The translations under genes were made by a program, and so were the position numbers. The notes beneath the pieces are model-generated. The model was not told where the DNA came from. It made no database searches and saw nothing but the letters and a program-made list of their open reading frames with translations. Of a DNA stretch of 64,000 bases, positions 1-12,170 are shown in pieces; position 1 is the stretch's first letter; each line of letters starts with the position of its first letter. Source of the stretch: Garcia nutans (lineage: Eukaryota; Streptophyta; Magnoliopsida; Malpighiales; Euphorbiaceae); the NCBI GenBank assembly GCA_947685225.1, contig CANTUV010000008.1, positions 45,629,501 through 45,693,500 on the forward strand, written 5' to 3'.

Positions 1-395
1 TTAAGAATCAAACTCATCATATAGAAGTTATTTTTCACTCATCAATCTATTTAATCAATACTTTCAAGAAATATATCATTATAAATAACTCAATCAATCA
101 ATTCAAACATTAAAACTAATAAAAATTCATATATTTGTAAATTATAATTCAAAAGCACATACCTCCTTCAATTTCTCTCTTCTTCTCTCTTTTTCCTCTT
201 TTTCTTTGATCACTTACTGATAATCTCACCTTTTCTAGCTTATTCTTTTAAAAACTCATAGCTAGATATGATTTTCTCTTAAATTTTAGCCAAATTCTTA
301 AAAAGAAGGAGCTTTGGTGGTGTTGGTGATGATGATCGTGGAAAGAAGAAGGAAGAAGAAGAAAGAAGCTTCTCCATCCATACACATCTGTCCAT

Positions 396-427
<32 letters not shown>

Positions 428-667
428 GGCTTAATCTAGTGTGGCTAATCTCATTTTAAATATGGTGCACCCTCTTTTCTATCCTTTGATTTTAATTTGA
501 TTTTTAATCTCGTAAAACCATAAAAATAATCTCTTCAATAAATTTTTGAGATATACAATTTACTATTCTCTAGTTATAGCATTTATCCACAATACTTTTA
601 TCACTATACACTATCACTTTTTTAATATTAGTTAAAAAGTTCCCTGTTTAAAATCTTGACCATTACA
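1..667 (-). repeat. Element D, LTR fragment (3' LTR in element orientation)
   Basis: This segment matches 11496-12170 nearly base for base, including a pyrimidine-rich stretch and a short CA/TA microsatellite (398-426). Read on the minus strand the LTR begins TGTAATGG at 667. A purine-tract-like sequence and the familiar chromovirus 3' motif (cgaggacaaaattt on the minus strand) lie just outside it at 668-705, so this is the downstream LTR of a minus-strand gypsy-type element. The window starts inside the LTR, so its 3' end is not seen. Confidence 0.75.
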
Positions 668-2112
668 ATTCTCCCTCACTAAAGAAATTTTGTCCTCGAA
701 ATTTACATGCTATGGTAGTAAGCCATTCAATTTATAACTAATATCAAATCTCACATAAAATCAATTATTTTATTAATTTACATAACTTTTATTTATGTCT
801 AATATCAATCAATGTAACATTTTCAGAATAATTTTATTATAGAACTGCAGAAGATTCAGGTCTACACACTTACACTATTCAAGTTCAATTCAGTAATTGC
901 CTTTAATTCTCTTTAGATTTTTTTTAATTATAATTTGTGTCATTACATTCCACTGTTATATATATATCTCTTTCTTTCCCTTATATACTGAACTTTAAAT
1001 CCTAGTTCTGGATAGCGGGTTACTGATGGCAAGTAAATGTCCACTGTATAAATATGGCCAAAGGCCAACTATGGCATGAATGCCCACTGTATATGATGAG
1101 ACAGAGTGTCCACTGAGAAAAAGGAACTAAAGATCCTCTATGACGCAAAGCATCCACTAATGGCATAAATGCCAATATCACTGGGACAAATATAAAAAAA
1201 ATGTCCTTTATGGCACAAAGTACCCACTTTCAATATGGGACATAAGTATCCTCTATGGCACAGAATGCTCACTTTCAATATGGCATAAAATGTCCACTAT
1301 CACTTTGAACATTTACCCTTTAGCTAATCCGAAAACTAGATTTAACATCAGTATAATCGATCAATACATTTATTTCATTGTTACAAATTATTATCAATTA
1401 TAATATCTTTTGGAATATAACACTTTCTCTTCAAAGTGTTTGTTTATTATTGTGAATTTATAAGATATGAGCAATTATTTCAAATACATTTATCATATGA
1501 ATATATATACACATTATATTTGTTTCCGATTAGTTCGACTAATTTTATTTACTCATCGGTCTTTATCTTTTCAAATCATTTCCATTTTTCCACTGTAATA
1601 ATGAAATCTAAATAGATTTTCACTCTTAATTATTTAATTCTTTTCTTAACATATTAAGAATTTATAACTATTCTTTCACTTTAAGAGTATATGTACATAT
1701 ATAATGTATTCACTATGTTTAATACACACACTCACACACATATATATATTTCTAACTTGACCCACAATACATCATTTCACTAGAAGGGTTAAACTACCTT
1801 CAAATCTCACTACATTCTTTTCTTTTTTACATTATCAATTCCTTTCTTTCTATTGTAATCAATTAGTATCAGTTAACTCTTTAACACTTCTATATATAAT
1901 CTATAACTTATCTTTAATCACCAAATAATGTTACTATCACGTATTTTATAAGTACATAATATGTAAATCTAACATTCTTACTTTCATTACTCAATCAATT
2001 CGTATATACACCTCTTTGTTTTCTTTATCTTGCTCTTCAAACTATATAAAATCATTAATGATTCATCAATATATCATTCTTTTCACCTTGCTTCGGAAAT
2101 TATCTTATCAAA
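668..2112. other. Remnant of element D interior and LTR-like DNA; no gene
   Basis: I see no coding sequence. The first 40 bp are the polypurine tract and 3' untranslated end of a minus-strand gypsy element; the expected pol region is missing, so element D is internally deleted. An imperfect hairpin array occupies 1019-1312, and the following 40 bp resemble 10803-10857, so part of this stretch is probably LTR sequence of the same family. The rest is AT-rich, with a CA/TA microsatellite at 1724-1750. Its exact relation to the LTR piece at 10727-12170 is unresolved. Confidence 0.5.
1019..1312. repeat. Imperfect array of short hairpin units (D-type LTR array)
   Basis: About ten units of roughly 25-30 bp have the pattern ggca-N-tgcc...ccact. 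Many are small inverted repeats with an A-rich loop: ggccaaaggcc, ggcatgaatgcc, gacagagtgtc, ggcataaatgcc. The stems differ between units but usually stay self-complementary. The same kind of unit recurs at 10730-10790 (ggcacgaggtgcc). Confidence 0.6.
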
Positions 2113-3637
2113 GAGCATGTCAAAGCTTCTGTGTTGTGGGTTTAGGGCACGGTCATTGACACGCCCGTGTTGTTGAGCGTGTCAAGTGTAGAGTTTGCCC
2201 TAGATAGTTCTTTTTCTTATTTTCATTTGTGTATCTTATCCTTGTGTTGAGAGGTTTTGTTTATACCTATAAGCGTGTTACTAGGTGATTATTTATAATC
2301 ACATTTAGTTTAGGCTTTGAAGAGATTTTAGCTACCCCAGTCCAAGTGTTGAGGGATATCTTGGAAGAGGAGGTTGAAAGTGGTGTTTGTTGCTTTTAGA
2401 GGTAAGTACAAGTTTTGAATAATTGCTTATATTTACATGACATTAGGACTTAACACATTTGGTTGAAAAATGTGTTAAGTTACGTACTACATTGTGATGC
2501 ATGAGTTATATGCTATGATTTGTATAATGTCACAAATGCATTATATGTAGTGTGAACTTTTTGTAAAATATGATAATGCAATTTTTTATGTATAAATTAA
2601 AGATGGTATGTAAAGCCATTGGTGATGGCTATATTGATATAAATGAGATAATTGAGGCATTGTGCCTAGCTTGATCTTGAGAAAATGAGAAAGATATTGA
2701 TAATGAAATTATGAAAAAATTGTGTGCCTAATATATTATTTAATTTTCAAAGTTTTGCATTTGGCTGCATGCCTAAGACGTAACAGTCCCTTGAAGCTGG
2801 GTTGGACTTAGTCCTTGAAGCCTAGTTGGGATGTTACATAATGTAGCAGTCCCTTGAAGCTGGGTTGGGCCTAGTCCTTGAAGACTAGTTGGGATGTTAC
2901 ATATGAGGTAATCCTCATTGTGATTATGATTTGCCTTCGGGGCTAGACACATGGTGTCATCTTGGACCAAAGCAGTAACTCTGGGATTTGAATAGCATAT
3001 AGGATTCTTTTGGGCCCATGCTTGTGTTTCCTTTAATATGAATTATGAATAGTGGAACAATTAAGCAATATATTAAGATATAATGTTTATGAGATATGAT
3101 ATCCTTATGTGTTGTACATTGGCATTGCATTTGAACTATATTGTTATCAAAGTTTATATCACTAAGCTTTTGGCTTAACGCGATTGTAATTCATCGCGTA
3201 GGTGACAAGGTAGATCCGGTTGAGCCGGAGAGTTCGTCTAGACTGGGTCGAGTCTAGGCTTGAGACCTTGAGTGTAGAGTTGATTGTTGGGCATCAAGAT
3301 CAGAGATAAACTTCAAGCATATATATATTTTATATTTTTGTACATATTGATTTCATGTATATTAATTTATATTTTGATGTATATATATATGTTTATTCCA
3401 CAAACTATCAAAAATATTTTGGATAAATTTTTGGTAATGGAGTTATGTATAAGTTTTAGCAAGTAAAATTTCATCTGTTATTTATATGATATCAGTTGAA
3501 TGATTTAAGTTTATACAGATTTTATAAGTGAAGATTTGTTTTGTTAAAATGGGTAGTGGCTTTCTTGTATCATATATTCGTATATTACATATGTTGGGTG
3601 TATGTAGTGTACGTATATATGGTATAAGGGTGTTACA
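2113..3637 (+). repeat. 5' LTR of chromovirus A, truncated at its 5' side
   Basis: The sequence aligns with the last ~1.43 kb of the 3' LTR (from about 9297 to 10726), starting at gagc-tgtcaaagctt. It ends GGTGTTACA like the other LTRs here. The left breakpoint joins unrelated AT-rich sequence at about 2112. Several small indels and substitutions separate the two LTRs, so this copy is not young. Confidence 0.85.
2780..2905 (+). repeat. Two-copy tandem unit inside the LTR of A
   Basis: Two copies of a ~63-bp unit contain agtcccttgaagctgggtt and end gggatgttacat. The 3' LTR has the same pair at about 9957-10080. It sits about 750 bp before the LTR 3' end, the same relative place as the different arrays in elements B and C. 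Confidence 0.75.
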
Positions 3638-3638
3638 T

Positions 3639-3648
3639 TATCAGAGCC
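3639..3648 (+). promoter_or_regulatory. Decayed primer-binding site of A (tRNA-iMet type)
   Basis: Directly after the LTR terminus ttaca comes tatcagagcc, the 3' part of the usual TGGTATCAGAGCC primer site. The leading bases are missing or changed compared with element B, so priming would be impaired. Confidence 0.6.
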
Positions 3649-3785
3649 TAGGTTTGAGGTTTTCAACCTAGGTGGGTTGTAAGAGAAAGAAAATTGAGAT
3701 TTTTAAATATGATACATGCATTGGCACTGTCAGTTTCTGATCGCTGATGTGGTAATTTCTACTGTGTTTGCAGATATAGGTAGTT

Positions 3786-6700
3786 ATGGCATCTCAGACA
3801 AATTAGTCTGCAAAGGGTAGTGCTGATAGTGTAGCTCCTATTGAGGGTAGAGATGGAGCTAGAGTTGAGATATCTGGAGGGTTACCTACTCATGTGCCAG
3901 AGAGACCAGCAATTGATGAGATTTCGCTAGGCTGGGTACAGCATATGGTGGAGCTATTAAGGCAGGCTCCAGTTCAGCAGCTGCCGCCACTGCAACTGTA
4001 GTTATCGACGATGAAATATGATAAGTTAAGAAAGTATACTCCAAGGGAGTATAAGGATGCGAAGAAGATAGTGTTCTTGAGTTTGAGGCAGGATAGCCGG
4101 ACCGTGTTAGAGTATGAGATAGAGTTTACTAGGCTGAGTCAGTATGCTGGTGGGATCATTTCTAATGAGATTGACCGGTGTCGGAAGTTTGAGGAGGGAT
4201 TGAGACCCTCTATCATGTGTATTATTGCAGGCTCCCAGTATCAGAATTTTTCCCAGTTGGTTGCAGCTACCAGGAGTGATGAGAGAGCACAGGGTCTTGC
4301 AGCAACTGCTAGAGATGAGGAGACCAGAGCTAGGAGATCCTAGAGTGAGGCAGGGCCTTCATTTGTGAAGAGAGGCCGAGGAGGATATTTTTTGAGGTTC
4401 AGTAGGAGCTAGAGGCAGTCGGATAGGTCAGTACAGCAGCAGAGACAGAGATCGAGACCTACAATTTCTGTGGCTTGTGCTCCGACTCCAGTAGTTCATA
4501 GGCCAGTTCCATATACCTGTGTCCATTGTGGTAGGGCACACAGGGGTGCTTGATGGAAGACAGGTGGACCAGCAGTGTGTTATAGATGTAGGTCACCAGA
4601 TCACTTCTTTAGAGACTGCCCAGAGCCACCAGAGGATAGACATATAGATACTATAGTTGCTCGACCTAGTGTTAGAGGGGGTCGTGGTAGCAGAAGTTTT
4701 AGCAGAGGAGGTCGGACATGGTCTGGTCAGAGAGGAGGTTCTACCATAGGTAGTAGACCAGATGAGGCAGGGCCATCTCAGCAGGTATATGTAATGCAGA
4801 GGCAACCAGATGCTTCAGTTGTTATTGCTGGTACTTTTTCTTTATTTGGTACTTCAGTTCTTGCTTTGATAGACCCTGGGTCGACTCATTCATACATTAG
4901 TGCATCCATCTTGCATGTGACTGATTTGCATTCAGAGTTCCTAGGATTTGATGTTTTGGTGACAAATCTTTTAGGACATAGTGTTGTAGTTAGCAAGGTG
5001 CACCGACATAGTCTAGTTATGGTTCAGGATGAGGAGTTCTTTAGGGACTTGATTGAGATGCCTTTCAGGGAGTATGATTTAATTTTAGGCATGGATTGGT
5101 TATCCAAGCATGGGGCTGTGGTAGATTGTCAGCAAAAGTGTGTTACCTCGAGAACCTGTGATGGTAGGAATGTGATGGTATCTAGTGAGCAGAGACATCT
5201 TTCATCTATGTTTGTTTCAGCTGTTTTAGCTAGGAGGATGATTCGAAAGGGATGTGAAGCTTATCTTGCTCATGAAGTAGATACCAGAGTAGTGGTTTCT
5301 CAGCTTGACAGTATATCCACAGTTGCTGAATTTCTAGATATTTTTCCTGAGGAGTTGCCAAGGATCCCCCCTAAGAGAGAGGTTGAGTTTGGTATCGATT
5401 TGTTTCCTGGTACCACTCCCATCTCTATTACTCCTTATCGTATGGCACCTACCGAGTTGAGAGAGTTAAAGGTGCAGTTGCAGGAGTTATTAGATAAAGG
5501 GTTCGATCACCCTAGTACGTCTCCATAGGGAGCGCCCATTTTGTTTGTGAAGAAGAAGGATGGTACCTTAAGATTGTGCATTGATTACTGTCAGTTGAAT
5601 AAAGTGACCATAAAGAACAAGTATCCATTGTCTCGGATAGATGATCTCTTTGATCAATTGAAAGAAGCAGCAGTATTCTCTAATATTGACTTGAGATCAA
5701 GGTACCATCAGTTGAGAGTTAGAGATGAAGATGTACCTAAGACAGCTTTCCGCACGAGGTATGGGCATTATGAGTTCTTGGTGATGCCCTTTGGATTGAC
5801 GAATGCACCAACAACATTTATGGATTTAATGAACAAGGTATTCAGACCCTATCTAGATCAGTTTGTGGTGGTTTTCATTGATGATATTTTGGTGTATTCA
5901 CTTAATGAGGAGGATCATGACAAGCATTTGCGGATTGTAATGTAGACTTTGAGAGAGAAGCAGTTATATGCTAAGCTATCTAAATGTGAATTTTGGCTTG
6001 ATCAAGTGATTTTTCTCAATCATGTAATTTCAGCACAGGGTATTAGAGTTGATCCGAGTAAAGTTGAGGCTATTTTGAATTGGAGTCCACCGAAGGCTGT
6101 GACAGAGGTTAGAAGTTTTCTGCGTTTTGCAGGCTATTATCGATAGTTTGTGAAAGGTTTTTTTATGATAGCTACTCCACTCACCAGATTACTTCGGAAG
6201 GGAGTTAGATTCATGTGGACAGATCGATGTCAGACGAGCTTTGAGCAGCTGAGGGAGATGGTGACTCAGGCTCCTGTCCTTACTCTGCCTGTGGAAGGTA
6301 AACCTTATGTGATTTACAGTGATGCTTCACATAGTGATTCAGGTTGTGTTCTGATGCAAGAGGGTAGAGCTATTGCTTATGCCTCTCAACAGTTGAAGCT
6401 GCATGAGTTGAATTATTCGACGCATGATTTGGAGTTAGCAGCTATAGTTTTTGCTTTGAAGATTTGGCGACATTACTTGTATGGGGAGAAGTGTTTCATG
6501 TATATGGATCACAAGAGTTTGAATATTTGGGTGTTCAGAGAGAGCTGAATCTTTGGTAGAGATGATAGTTAGAATTGATTAAAGACTATGATTATTTAAT
6601 TGATTATCATCCTGGCAAGGCAAATATTGTTGTTGATGCCTTGAGTCAGAAGTCTTTGGCAGGTTTGACTACTTATTCTCTCTTATTACTTGTTGAGTTG

Positions 6701-8211
6701 AGAGCATTACATACCAGATTTGAGTCTTGTGATGATGGTGCATTGATGGCTCAGTTGCAATTGAGGCCAGTGTTATTGGATCAGATTAGGGAGACACAGT
6801 TGGCAGATAAGAGAATTCAGAAGACTATTTTGGATTGTCAAAAGGGGGAGAGTCGATATTTTCATGTGAGAAGTGATGGCAGTTTGTGGTACAGAGATAG
6901 GTTGTGTATTCCTGATGATGTAGGACTAAAAAGGGTTATTTTGGAGGAAGCACATCAGTCAGTTTATGTTATACACTCTGGGAGTACCAAGATGTATTAG
7001 GATTTGAAACAATATTATTGGTGGTCAGGTATGAAGAGGGACATAGCAGAGTTTGTATCCAGATGTCTCACTTGTTAGAGAGTGAAGGATGAGCACCAAG
7101 TTCCTTTGGTATTACTTCAGCCATTATCAGTGACAGAGTGGAAATGGGAGTGAGTGACGATGGATTTTGTGACTGGTTTGCCTTTGACTCAGAAAAAGCA
7201 TGATGCAATCTGGGTGATTGTTGATCGGATGACGAAGATAGCTCATTTTTTTCTAGTTCGGATGGATTATTCTCTTGAGAGATTGGCTGAGTTGTATATT
7301 AGTGAGATAGTGAGGTTACATGGAGTCCCAATTTCTTTGGTATCTGATCAAGATTCCCGATTTACATTGAGGTTGTGGAGAAGTTTGCAGGATGCTTTAG
7401 GCTCTCGGTTACATTTTAGCAATGCTTTTCAGCCTCAGACAGATGGGCAGTCAGAGAGAGTGATACAGATTTTAGGGATATGTTGAGGAGCTGCATCATC
7501 AATTTCTCTAGGAGCTGGGACATATTCTTACCAATGATTGAGTTTGCTTATAACAACAATCATTAGTCCAGTATTAGAATGGCACCTTATGAGGCATTGT
7601 ATCATAGGATATGCAGGACACCTCTATGTTGGAATGAAGTTGGAGAAGGTAAGTTGATTGGTCCTGATTTGATTAGGAAAACAAAAGAGAAAGTAAAGGT
7701 GATTAGGAATTATCTGAAAGCAGCCTTAGACAGACAGAAATCATATTCAGATTTAAAAAGAAGAGACATAGAGTTCGGTGTAGGAGATAAAGTATTTTTG
7801 AAAGTGTCTCCTTGGAAGAAAATTTTGAGATTTGGCCGCAAAGGGAAGTTGAGTTCTCGTTTCATAGGACCTTATGAGGTACTGGGGAGAGTTGGACCAG
7901 TGGCCTATAGACTAGCTTTACCGCCTAAGTTGGATCAAATTCACAATGTCTTCCATGTCTCTATGCTTCAAAGATATAGGTCAGACCCATCTCACATTTT
8001 GTCAGTAGAGTCTATTGAGGCGAGTCCAAATCTGACTTATGAGGAAGAACCAGTGGCTATTTTGGCACGTGAAGTGAAGAAGTTGAGAAATAAGAAGGTG
8101 TCACTTGTGAAAGTTCTTTGGAAGAATCATGCTACTGAAGAGGCAACATGGGAAAGTGAGCAGATGATTCAGGATCAGTATCCCAGTTGTTCCAGACTTG
8201 AAAGCAAATAA
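3786..8211 (+). pseudogene. gag-pol of chromovirus A (broken)
   Basis: This is the polyprotein of a Ty3/gypsy element: gag coats the particle, and pol gives protease, reverse transcriptase/RNase H and integrase. Visible in order are a gag start at 3786 (stop after six codons), gag helices at 4011-4343, a CCHC knuckle CYRCRSPDHFFRDCP from 4578, protease DPGSTHSYIS near 4872, RT with FIDDILVYS near 5877, RNase H with SDASHSDSG near 6320, the integrase core 7154-7486, and a C-terminal chromodomain-like tail with EEATWE before 8211. At least eight in-frame stops and two single-base deletions (near 6524 and 7470) break it. About 95 gag codons are also missing: the KLRKY motif at 4023-4037 runs straight into TPREYKD, whereas B has the intervening segment. 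It cannot encode a working polyprotein. Confidence 0.88.
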
Positions 8212-8234
8212 TTTCGAGGACGAAATTTATTTGT

Positions 8235-8247
8235 AGAGGGGGAGAAT
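8235..8247 (+). promoter_or_regulatory. Polypurine tract of A
   Basis: The purine run agagggggagaat lies immediately upstream of the LTR start tgtaatatcc, the standard place for plus-strand DNA priming in gypsy elements. Confidence 0.8.
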
Positions 8248-10726
8248 TGTAATATCCCAAAATTTTAAAAATATTAATTTTTAAAAATTAATTAAATGAT
8301 CTAAAAGTATATATATACATATAATTAAGTGAAAAAATGTGTATATGATATATATATATGTAGATATACATAATATATACAATTCAATATTTTATTATGG
8401 GTCAAATGTTATTTTAATTATTAAAATATTAATAAAGTGGTTAGTGAAAGATGATATTTTTATGTAATAATTAAGTATTATATTTTTATTTGGTGGAGAG
8501 TAAAAGTTGGAAATGTGTGGTTAAAAAGGAGATTAGTTGGATAAAGAGGAGTTGAGTGGATGATTATCTTCTTCTTCTTCTTTCTCCATTGAAGCCGGCT
8601 ACTTCCATCAAAGGAAGAGAGAAATTTGCTTCTTGCTAACTCAAGTAATTGAAGGATTTCAAGTGTTCAAGTTGGAGTTTTGAGGATTTTCTTCATATTT
8701 GGTAAGTTTCCAACTTGTTTCCTTGATTTTCTATGGAAGTTTGTATATGTATTAATTGGATATTTGGTATATTATGTGTTAAAGGTTGTTATTGGGATGT
8801 TTGAAGTTATTTTATCTAGTTAACTATGAATTTGGGATTGGATTGAAGAAAAGGTTAAGTTTGGTGAAGAGAATAAGAGTTTTGGGTTGTGTAACTTTTG
8901 AGTTGTGAAGTCATGGTTGTAGTTGTGTATTTTTGCTTTTAATTGAGTTGCTTTGATGTTTACACAAGTATTTTATGGTATAATGATGGAATTGGTTGAG
9001 TTTGTATATAGTTGAAAAGGGTAATGAAAGATAATATTTTGGATGTGACAATTATGTGTGGATATTAGGATTTTTAGCCTGACACGCTCGGTGACACTGC
9101 CATGTCTTTGGGCATGTCGATGATTTTGTTTTCAGTGTTGGTGATATGTGCAGTGACAAGCCCATGTCACTGAGCGTGTAGCTATTGTACTGTAGAAGTT
9201 TTGGCACGGGCAGGGACACGCCCATGTCCCTGGACGTGTCTTATTTGTTGTAATATAGAGCTTTGGACATGGTCATTGACACGCCCATATCACTGAGCGT
9301 GTCAAAGCTTATGTGTTATGGGTTTAGGGCACAGTAATTGACACGCCCGTGTTGTTGAGCATGTCATGTGTAAAGTTTGCCCTAGATAGTTCTTTTCCTT
9401 ATTTTCATTTGTGTATCTTATCCTTGTGTTGAGAGGTTTTGTTTATTCCTATAAGTGTGTTACTAAGTGATTATTTATAATCACATTTGGTTTAGGCTTT
9501 GAAGAGATTTGAGCTACCCCAGTCCAAGTGTTGAGGGATATCTTGGAAGAGGAGGTTGAAAGTGGTGTTTGTTGCTTTTAGAAGTAAGTACAAACTTTGA
9601 ATAATTGCTTATATTTACATGACATTGGGACTTACACATTTGGTTAGAAAATGTGTTAAGTTACTTACTACATTGTGATGCATGAGTTATATGCTATGAT
9701 TTGTATAATGTCACAAATGCATTATATGTAATGTGAACTTTTGCAAAATATGATAATGCAATTTGTTATGTATAAATGAAAGAAGGTATGTAAAGCCATT
9801 GGTGATGGCTATATTGATATAAATGAGATAATTGAGGCATTGTGCCTAGCTTGATCTTGAGAATGAGAAAGATATTGATAATGGAATTATGAAAGAATTG
9901 TGTGCCTAATATGTTATTTAATTTTCAGAGTTTTGCGTTTGGCGACATGCCTAAGATGTAACAGTCCCTTGAAGCTGGGTTGGGCTTAGTCTTTGAAGCA
10001 TAGTTGGGATGTTACATGATGTAGCAGTCCTTTGAAGCTGGGTTGGGCCTAGTCCTTGAAGCCTAGTTGGGATGTTACATATGAGATAATCCTCATTGTG
10101 ATTATGATTTTCCTTCAGGGCTAGACACATGGTGTTATCCTGGACTAAAGCAGTAACTTTGGGATTTGAATAGCATATAGGATTCTTTTGAGCCCATGCT
10201 TGTGTTTGCTTTAATGTGAATTATGAATTGTAGAACAATTGAGCAATATATTATGATATAATGTTATTGTGATTCATCGCACAAGTGACAGGGCAGATCC
10301 GGTTGAGCCGGAGAGTTAGTCTAGACCGAGTCGAGTCTAGACTTGAGACCTTGAGTGCAGAGTTGATTGTTGGACATCAAGATCAAAGACAAACTGCCAA
10401 CATGTATATATTTTATATTTTTGTACATATTGATCTCATGTATATTAAGTTATGTTTTGATGTGTATATATATATATATGTTTATTCCACAAACTATCAA
10501 AAGTATTTTGGATAAATTTTTGGTAATGAAGTTATGTATGAGTTTTAGCAAGTAAAATTTCATCTATTATTTATATGATATCAGCTGAACGATTTAAGTT
10601 TATACAGATTTTATAAGTGAAGATTTATTTTGTTAAAATGGGTAGTGGCATTCTTGTATCATATATTCGTATATTACATATGTTGGGTGTATGTAGTGCA
10701 CGTGTATAGGGTATAAAGGTGTTACA
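8248..10726 (+). repeat. 3' LTR of chromovirus A (2479 bp)
   Basis: It starts TGTAATATCCC after the polypurine tract and ends GGTGTTACA. It contains a GACACG-type hairpin array (9079-9365), a two-copy 63-bp tandem unit (about 9957-10080) and AT-rich termini. The LTR outline matches that of B on the other strand, but the tandem unit in the 3' third differs. Confidence 0.88.
9079..9365 (+). repeat. GACACG hairpin array in the LTR of A
   Basis: Repeated inverted motifs of the type tgacacgcccgtg...cgtgtc are spaced 25-60 bp apart, for example gacacgcccatgtc and gacacgcccgtg with partner gagcatgtc. The GC-rich motifs stand out against an AT-rich background. The same array in related form occurs at 26440-26742 and 44630-44925 in element B. 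Confidence 0.75.
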
Positions 10727-12170
10727 CCCACTATCACTGATAACACAAAGTGTCCATTAATGGCACGAGGTGCCCATTATCACTATAGCTATCCTTCCTC
10801 TGGTTAGCCATTCAATCCAAAGCTAGATCTAAAATCAGTATGATTTGGGCAATTCATTAGTTTTGATTAATACTGAATTGTATATCTCATTTCAATGGTA
10901 TAATACTTTTATCAACATTTAGTATTATATATATTAGTCACATATCCAAGTTTATCACTCTTTTCCATACTTTTAACACATACACATGAATTCTCAACAC
11001 AAAAGTAAGAAATATAAACATATTAGCCTCATACTAGGCCCCTATATCATAAAATACAAGCCAAAAATATTATCCAGATATCCCACGGCCGTGGCATCTC
11101 AACCCCACGCCTGTGGGACACAAAATGAAACTGTCACATGCCTTACTAGATCCCCACGGTCGTGGCATTCAAGGGCCACAGCCATGGCATTCAGAATGGC
11201 TCTATTTTATCAAAATTTTTAAAGAAGCAGCCACACTTTCAACAGTCCCGACTTTGATACCACGCCTATGGCACCTTTAAGCCACACTCATAGCATCCCA
11301 AAATCATGTATTTTGCACTTTTAACTTCATAAAACACAAACATATTGATGATCTAAGATAAAAATGTATCAAAATTAAAGTTTTGACATAAAAAGAATTC
11401 ATATCAAATAATTTACTAAAATTTCACTTATTCAAACTTTCAACCATCTCATATGGATAAAAACAACATCAAGCCACTCAATTCTCATGTGGAAATTAAG
11501 AATCAAACTCATCATATAAAAGTTATTTTTCACTCAGTAAGTCTATTTAATCAATACTTTTAAGAAATATATCATTATAAATAACTCAATCAATCAATTC
11601 AAACATTAAAACTCATAAAAATTCATATATTTGCAAATTATAATTCAAAAGAACATACCTCCTTCAATTTCTCTCTTCTTCTCTCTTTTTCCTCTTTTTC
11701 TTTGATCGCTTGCTGATAATCTCACCTTTTCTAGCTTATTCTTTTAAAAACTCATAGCTAGATATGATTTTCTCTTAAATTTTAGCCAAATTCTTGAAAA
11801 GAAGGAAGAAAGAAGGAGCTTTGGTGGTGTTGGTGATGATGATCGTGAAAAAAAGAAGGAAGAAGAAGAAAAAAGCTTTTCCATCCATACACATCTGTCC
11901 ATATACACATATATATATATATATATTTATGGCTTATTCTAGTATGGCCAATCTCATTTTAAATATGGTGCACCCTCTTTTCTATCCTTTGATTCTAATT
12001 TGATTTTTAATCTCGTAAAACCATAAAAATAATTTCTTCAGTAAATTTTTGAGATATACAATTTACTATTCTCTACTTATAGCATTTATCCACAATACTT
12101 TTATCACTATACACTATCAATTTTTTAATATTAGTTAAAAAGTTTCCTGTTTAAAATCTTGACCATTACA
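10727..12170 (-). repeat. Element D, right LTR (5' LTR in element orientation), partial
   Basis: Bases 11496-12170 repeat 1-667, and the terminus ttaca at 12170 is followed by different flanking DNA, so this is the outer LTR of D. Its left part ends where chromovirus A begins (10726/10727), so A lies within or against it. It contains a palindromic CCACGG-type array at 11083-11290 and a ggcac-type unit at 10730-10790. The segment carries only short chance reading frames. Confidence 0.7.
11083..11290. repeat. CCACGG palindrome array in the LTR of D
   Basis: Self-complementary units are ccacggccgtgg (11083-11094), cccacgcctgtggg (11104-11117), ccacggtcgtgg (11154-11165) and gccacagccatggc (11175-11188), followed by weaker relatives near 11260 and 11282. 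Unit arms vary but mostly remain paired, as in the GACACG array of A and B. Confidence 0.65.

Larger units (their letters stand above)
2113..10726 (+). mobile_element. Ty3/gypsy chromovirus A (Tekay/Del-like), degenerate, 5'-truncated
   Basis: The element consists of a partial 5' LTR, a primer-site remnant, a broken gag-pol and a full 3' LTR of 2479 bp. The domain order gag, protease, RT, RNase H, integrase and terminal chromodomain-like tail identifies a chromovirus. It is closely related to element B elsewhere in the window (same gag start, same LTR end). The 5' LTR has lost roughly its first 1 kb, so no target duplication can be read. It lies inside the older minus-strand element D. Confidence 0.88.

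Noticed and set aside
2773..2970. A minus-strand 65-residue frame with an internal repeat
   Set aside because: It is produced by the two-copy tandem unit of the LTR of A; there is no codon logic beyond the repeat, and LTRs are non-coding here.
9079..9365. Array as a CRISPR locus
   Set aside because: Units are short, diverged inverted repeats without constant-length unique spacers, lying in a plant LTR; no cas-like gene is present.
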